Below are positions 4,974-8,296 of a stretch of DNA of 8,296 nucleotides, piece by piece (within the stretch, counting starts at the first letter, position 1; each line of letters opens with the position of its first letter). A model generated the notes under the pieces. It searched no databases and was not told where the DNA came from. It saw only the letters and a program-made list of their open reading frames with translations. Location: positions 1 to 8,296 of the forward strand of contig JAFDCW010000142.1 in assembly GCA_019312705.1 (NCBI GenBank). The letters are read 5' to 3'. The position numbers were made by a program, and so were the translations under genes. Origin of the DNA: Deltaproteobacteria bacterium. GTDB taxonomy: Bacteria > Myxococcota > Polyangia > Polyangiales > B10-G4.

Positions 4974-6896
4974 ATGACCCCGAGAACTGCAGCGAGTATC
5001 GTCGTTTCGCTTTTGGCCGCCGTCGCCGTGCACACGGCCACCACGACGGCTGCGTGTGAGGTGACGTTGCCGGTCTACGAAGCGGGCCGGCGGGCCGGCC
5101 GCGTATGCGCCCGCGACGTGCGAACGCGGGGTTTGACCATCGTGAACCTCTCGGACGATTGGACCCCTCGCGTATTGTCCGACGCGCCCGCCCGTGACCA
5201 GACCGACGAGACGGAGCCGGCGGGCGCCCAGCCCTACCGCCCCATCTTCGTGGCCCTCGCCGACGAACGCCTTGCAGATGTCCCGGCCGAGTACCTGCCG
5301 GAGCGCTATCTCGAGCTCTTCGGCGTGCCGCCCACGCTGCGCGTGCTGAGGGAGCGCCTCGCCGATGACGCGCGCCACGAGTGTCACGGACAGATCGACG
5401 ACGCCGCGCTGCTCGATCTCGACCGCCTGGTCCGCCCCCGGGGGGAAGACCTCGAGCGGCAGCAACGTCGCGTGCGAGAGCTCGCCATGCTGAACCGTCG
5501 GCTTTCGAGAGCCGCCGAGCGCCGGGGCCTCGCTTCGATCGACGAGCTGGCGGGCGATGCACGCTTCGACCGACTGCTCCTGCGCAGAGCGGGGGTGTCC
5601 GAGCACGTCGAGGCCATTCGCGCGCTGCAGGCGCATCTGCGCTGCGACGGTCTGCTCACGGGTCGCTACGGGGAGGGCGTCTTCGACCCGGCGACCGCTG
5701 CGGCCACCGAGCTCTATCACCGCCGCCACGCGGTGTTCTCTGGGCCCCTTCTCACCTCCGGCACCCGTGGGGCCATTGCTCTGGGCAGCCGCGAGGCCGA
5801 TTTTCACGCGCTCCTCCGCACCCTTCGGGAGCGCGTCGCTTCGGCGACCGGCCTCATCGAGGATGGGTCCGCCGGGCACACCTGGGGGACCGTCCTGGGC
5901 CGCACCATCGACGCTGCCCCGCTCCGCGCCGGTGCGGGCCAATCTCCCGCGCCAAATCCTGCCGGGGACCTGCTCTCCCCCGCAACCGAGGCCGCCGCTC
6001 GGGCTCTCGGTCTGGTGGACCCCGCCGGGGCCCTCTCTGCTCTCGCGTCGCTGGCGCGGGCCCGTGTGCGCCGCGTCGCGATTCGGCTGCCCACCATGCC
6101 GCGCTATCACGCGGGACGCATGGAGCTTCGCGCGGAGATCGATCGCGGGGACGTTCGTTATGAATCGCCGATTGCCGAGGACGGCCGACGGCGCCCGATG
6201 CACGTCGCCCGCCGGGCGGTGCTCACTCTCTTTGCGCGCGATGCAGGCGACTGGAAAGCGCTGGTCCGATGGCCCACGACGATCGGCGGCTGGAACGACG
6301 AGCAGGTCGATGCCGGCGCTAGCGAGCTTCGGTACAAGGAGTCCCCGGTGGGGCCGCGGATCTGGCGACAGATCGTCGCCAGCCCTTCGTGGATTCCGCC
6401 TCCGGCGACCCCCGACGCCGACCTCGTTCGTCGGACCCGCCGCGGCATCGTGCCCCGTCACGACGTCCTGGGCCCCGGCTACCGCTCGGCCTTCGGTCTG
6501 GCGATGCTCGTGCACGAACGACGTCTGGGCCCGGATGGCGGCGATGCCTCGCTGACCGGGGATGAAGGCATCCGGACCCACGGCTCGGTCGCGTACCGCA
6601 GCATCCTCCGCGGGACCAGCCACGGCTGCCACCGGCTGCACAATGGCCGCGCGCTGCGCCTCGCTTCGTTTGTCCTCGCCCACCGGGAGCACGTACGCGT
6701 CGGCGTCATTCCCGTCCGCTACAGCCGGGACCTGCAGGTGGGCGAGCACACGGCGACGGTCGAGATGACCTCCCGGGGCTACGGTTTCGAGCTCGTTGAC
6801 CCCGTCCCGGTACGGGTCCTCCGGGGGCGAATCATCGGCCGGCAACGCACCCCGATCACGTTCCCGCCTGAGGTGCGGGCTCATTCCGTCGAATGA
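4974..6896 (+). CDS. Exported L,D-transpeptidase-like protein (YkuD domain) with peptidoglycan-binding segment
   Basis: A 640-residue predicted periplasmic enzyme likely to form or edit 3-3 crosslinks in peptidoglycan or to attach proteins to it. The N-terminus MTPRTAASIVVSLLAAVAVH is a signal peptide, which decides the ATG at 4974 over an in-frame GTG at 4950. Residues about 212-265 (AIRALQAHLRCDGLL, later GVFDPATAAATELYHRRH) read like a PG_binding_1 domain. The C-terminal third is a YkuD catalytic domain: SPSWIPPPATPDADLV, then THG with His536, then GTSHGCHRLHN with the catalytic Cys552. The length is well above that of simple L,D-transpeptidases (about 150-350 residues). The N-terminal 200 residues, including YLPERYLELFGVPP, I do not recognise. 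Neighbours: divergent from the nucleosidase-like gene and followed by the App1-type phosphatase. The domain call is firm; the precise reaction is inferred. Confidence 0.87.
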   Translation: MTPRTAASIVVSLLAAVAVHTATTTAACEVTLPVYEAGRRAGRVCARDVRTRGLTIVNLSDDWTPRVLSDAPARDQTDETEPAGAQPYRPIFVALADERLADVPAEYLPERYLELFGVPPTLRVLRERLADDARHECHGQIDDAALLDLDRLVRPRGEDLERQQRRVRELAMLNRRLSRAAERRGLASIDELAGDARFDRLLLRRAGVSEHVEAIRALQAHLRCDGLLTGRYGEGVFDPATAAATELYHRRHAVFSGPLLTSGTRGAIALGSREADFHALLRTLRERVASATGLIEDGSAGHTWGTVLGRTIDAAPLRAGAGQSPAPNPAGDLLSPATEAAARALGLVDPAGALSALASLARARVRRVAIRLPTMPRYHAGRMELRAEIDRGDVRYESPIAEDGRRRPMHVARRAVLTLFARDAGDWKALVRWPTTIGGWNDEQVDAGASELRYKESPVGPRIWRQIVASPSWIPPPATPDADLVRRTRRGIVPRHDVLGPGYRSAFGLAMLVHERRLGPDGGDASLTGDEGIRTHGSVAYRSILRGTSHGCHRLHNGRALRLASFVLAHREHVRVGVIPVRYSRDLQVGEHTATVEMTSRGYGFELVDPVPVRVLRGRIIGRQRTPITFPPEVRAHSVE

Positions 6897-6962
6897 ATCG
6901 ACGGGACGCTCGTTTTGCCTCGCCGACGCGCTCGGAGGGGTTCCCCAGCGGGCGCGATCCGG

Positions 6963-6968
6963 TATGTT
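6963..6968 (+). promoter_or_regulatory. Possible -10 element immediately before the App1-type phosphatase
   Basis: TATGTT ends 8 bases before the GTG at 6977, a distance that would place the transcript start at or next to the start codon. The best -35 at 16 bases spacing is TTCCCC (6941-6946), a weak match, so this is tentative. It would give the phosphatase its own promoter besides read-through from the transpeptidase gene. Confidence 0.25.
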
Positions 6969-6976
6969 CCCCCTCC

Positions 6977-8047
6977 GTGGACCCGCAGCCCGTCACCCGA
7001 GTGCCCATCGCTCCGCTGGATCGGACGCGCCTCGTCTACCGGTGGGACCTCGACAAGACCTACCTGCGCACCGAGTTCGACACGGTTCGAGACTTGTTGA
7101 AGACCGCCTTCGAGAAGCCCGACCAGAAGCGCACCGTGCCTGGCGCCGCGGCCTTGCTCCGGGAACTCCGGGCCACCGATCCGGCGGGCGTCTTCATCCT
7201 GTCGGGAAGTCCCGAGCAGATGCGCAAAGTCCTCGAGGCCAAGTTGCGCCTCGACGGCATTCAGTGGGACAGCTTCACCCTGAAGCCGAGCCTCAAGAAG
7301 CTTCTGCGCGGTCGCTTTCGTTTCCTCAAGGACCAGGTTGGCTACAAGCTCGCGGCATTGCTCGGCGCCCGGGTCGCCCTCGAAGAAGATCTCGATGAGG
7401 TGCTCTTCGGTGACGACGCCGAAGCCGACGCGTTCATCTATTCTCTCTACTCGGACATCTGTGCCGGGCGGGTCGCGAAGGAAACCCTGGTCGCGGTCCT
7501 CGAGCGCGCGAAGGTTCACGAGGACGACATCCCCGAGCTGGTCCGCATGGCCCAGGACATCCGGACCTACGACGGGACCCGACAAATCTTCATCCACCTC
7601 GACCGCGTGTCGCCGGTAGCCGTCTTCAACGAGTTCGGGAGCCGGGTCTGTCCCATCTACAACTACTTCCAGCCCGCCTGCGTGTTGGTCGAAGAGGGGG
7701 CCCTCGACGGAGACGCGGCCCTCCGGGTTGGGGCCGAGATCGTCATCCAGCACGCCTTTAGCCCTGACGCTTTGATCGCGAGCTTCATGGACGTCGTGCG
7801 CCGGGGCCACGTGGGCCAAGGCGCGGCTCGTAGCATCATCGAAGCGTTCGAAGGAGGGGACCGAGCCCGGTACGCCGGAGCGGCCCCGGCCCTCGAAGGT
7901 TTTGCCCGGGATGTAGAACGGCGCCTCCCGGAGCTCGCCGAGGTCGAGGCCGTGACCCATCCCGAGATCGACTATGTTGGCCTCTTTTCGAGGGATAAGG
8001 CCCGGGCCCGGGCCGCTCGGGGTCGCGCGCGCCGACGCAATCGCTGA
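6977..8047 (+). CDS. HAD-fold phosphatase, App1 (DUF2183) type
   Basis: The protein carries the four HAD motifs in order: YRWDLDKTYL (nucleophile and acid/base Asp in DxDxT), FILSGSPEQM (motif II Ser), FLKDQVGYKLAAL (motif III Lys) and VLFGDDAEADAFIY (motif IV acidic pair). Layout and sequence resemble the App1 catalytic domain, known in yeast as a phosphatidate phosphatase; the bacterial substrate is not known to me. The product is 356 residues from GTG 6977, with a basic tail (RARAARGRARRRNR) that might help membrane or nucleic-acid contact. There is no signal peptide, so it is probably cytosolic. An alternative ATG at 6893 overlaps the transpeptidase stop as ATGA and would add 28 residues. 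I prefer 6977 because the extra stretch has many A/T-ending codons (AAT, CGA, GCT, CGT, TTT, GTA, TGT), unlike the gene itself, and the conserved part begins shortly after 6977. Confidence 0.8.
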   Translation: MDPQPVTRVPIAPLDRTRLVYRWDLDKTYLRTEFDTVRDLLKTAFEKPDQKRTVPGAAALLRELRATDPAGVFILSGSPEQMRKVLEAKLRLDGIQWDSFTLKPSLKKLLRGRFRFLKDQVGYKLAALLGARVALEEDLDEVLFGDDAEADAFIYSLYSDICAGRVAKETLVAVLERAKVHEDDIPELVRMAQDIRTYDGTRQIFIHLDRVSPVAVFNEFGSRVCPIYNYFQPACVLVEEGALDGDAALRVGAEIVIQHAFSPDALIASFMDVVRRGHVGQGAARSIIEAFEGGDRARYAGAAPALEGFARDVERRLPELAEVEAVTHPEIDYVGLFSRDKARARAARGRARRRNR

Positions 8048-8073
8048 ACGTGGGGGCCGGCCATGTCACGTCC

Positions 8074-8102
8074 TCGACGCCTCGCGAGGCGCGCACTACA
8101 CT
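8074..8102 (+). promoter_or_regulatory. Candidate sigma-70-type promoter of the downstream lipoprotein gene
   Basis: TCGACG (8074-8079) and TACACT (8097-8102) with a 17-base spacer match the consensus at 4/6 each. The -10 and following bases, ACTACACTTGT (8095-8105), share 10 of 11 bases with the response regulator promoter (2675-2685). The expected transcript start is near 8109, giving a leader of about 34 bases. Confidence 0.45.
8078..8091. promoter_or_regulatory. Perfect 14-bp palindrome inside the promoter spacer (possible operator)
   Basis: CGCCTCGCGAGGCG is an exact inverted repeat with no loop. It lies between the proposed -35 and -10 and overlaps the last two -35 bases, the position where a bound dimeric regulator would block polymerase or, as in MerR-type control, remodel the spacer. 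No T-run follows, so it is not a typical terminator, though it could be a hairpin ending the upstream transcript. Confidence 0.4.
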
Positions 8103-8142
8103 TGTGACCTGAGCCACCTCCTGCCCGGGGTGGCATTCCAAG

Positions 8143-8296
8143 ATGGTCGCGATTCGAACTCTCCCTGCAATCCTGTTCGCGCTCCTGGCCATTGGCTGCG
8201 GAGCCAAGACCGGCCTCGACCTCCCCGACGTTTCTGTAGACGCGGCCAATCCGGGTGATGCTGGGGTCGACTCCGGGTTCGACTCGATGATCCAGT
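8143..8296 (+). CDS. N-terminus of a putative lipoprotein (cut by window edge)
   Basis: 51 complete codons from ATG at 8143 are visible. A short signal peptide (MVAIRTLPAILFALLAIGC) ends in a lipobox-like LAIGC with the lipidated residue at Cys19. The following GAKTGLDLPD and then an Asp/Gly-rich stretch (DAGVDSGFDS) is a style I associate with myxobacterial surface lipoproteins. GGTGG lies 9 bases before the ATG as a weak ribosome binding site. The functional part lies beyond the window. Confidence 0.7.
   Translation, partial: MVAIRTLPAILFALLAIGCGAKTGLDLPDVSVDAANPGDAGVDSGFDSMIQ

Noticed and set aside
3074..5044. 656-codon minus-strand frame that could make the lipoprotein much longer
   Set aside because: The part upstream of 4177 is Arg/Pro-rich and is the wrong frame of the nucleosidase-like gene, whereas MKGPLVLTLALAVALA at 4177 is a proper signal peptide start.
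4827..6884. 685-codon open frame on the minus strand opposite the L,D-transpeptidase gene
   Set aside because: It encodes a low-complexity Arg/Gly/Ala/Val-rich product with no motif, and it mirrors a gene with clear signal peptide and YkuD motifs. Long antisense frames are expected where third positions are G/C.
6881..7960. 359-codon open frame on the minus strand opposite the App1-type phosphatase
   Set aside because: It is a shadow of a gene with all four HAD motifs; its own product has no motif.
8049..8070. Possible terminator after the phosphatase gene (CGTG...GGCCGGCC...CACG)
   Set aside because: The outer and inner arms do not form one continuous stem and no T-run follows, so it does not fit an intrinsic terminator.
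1..8296. Mobile element, defence island, CRISPR array or biosynthetic cluster
   Set aside because: No transposase, integrase, repeat-spacer pattern, terminal inverted repeats or composition break was seen; the genes are ordinary metabolic, signalling and envelope types.

Overview
The window is GC-rich with strong G/C preference at third codon positions and is densely packed with genes. It looks like chromosomal DNA of a Myxococcota-type bacterium (formerly Deltaproteobacteria, perhaps Polyangia/Sandaracinaceae). That placement is an inference from composition, the lipoprotein style (a short signal peptide, then a Cys followed by an Asp/Gly-rich stretch at 8143-8296) and the gene families. I see no rRNA, tRNA, CRISPR array, transposon or phage gene.

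Layout: (1) 1-2555, minus strand: serA (3-phosphoglycerate dehydrogenase), then with a 4-base GTGA overlap an FAD enzyme that matches the D-2-hydroxyglutarate dehydrogenase type and runs off the left edge. (2) 2556-2692: a short AT-richer divergent control region. (3) 2693-3085, plus strand: a single-domain (receiver-only) response regulator. (4) 3074-4866, minus strand: a two-gene unit made of a nucleoside phosphorylase/hydrolase-fold protein and, by an ATGA overlap, a lipoprotein of unknown function carrying a nearly perfect 54-bp tandem duplication. The lipoprotein gene ends 12 bases inside the end of the response regulator gene. (5) 4974-8047, plus strand: a large exported L,D-transpeptidase-like protein with a peptidoglycan-binding segment, then a HAD-fold phosphatase of the App1 (DUF2183) type. 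(6) 8048-8142: a promoter region with a perfect 14-bp palindrome between its -35 and -10 elements. (7) 8143-8296, plus strand: the start of another lipoprotein gene, cut by the right edge.

How the genes work together: the clearest link is serA with the D-2-hydroxyglutarate dehydrogenase-like gene. SerA of the E. coli type can reduce 2-oxoglutarate to D-2-hydroxyglutarate while oxidising 3-phosphoglycerate. A D-2-hydroxyglutarate dehydrogenase re-oxidises that product, which removes a waste metabolite and helps pull serine synthesis forward. Overlapping stop and start codons suggest co-translation of the two. The remaining genes have an envelope flavour (transpeptidase, two lipoproteins, possible lipid phosphatase), but no shared pathway can be proven from the sequence. 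Nothing here forms a convincing new multi-gene system. The points most worth checking are the serA/D2HGDH coupling, the 54-bp duplication, the palindrome inside a promoter, and possible leaderless starts.
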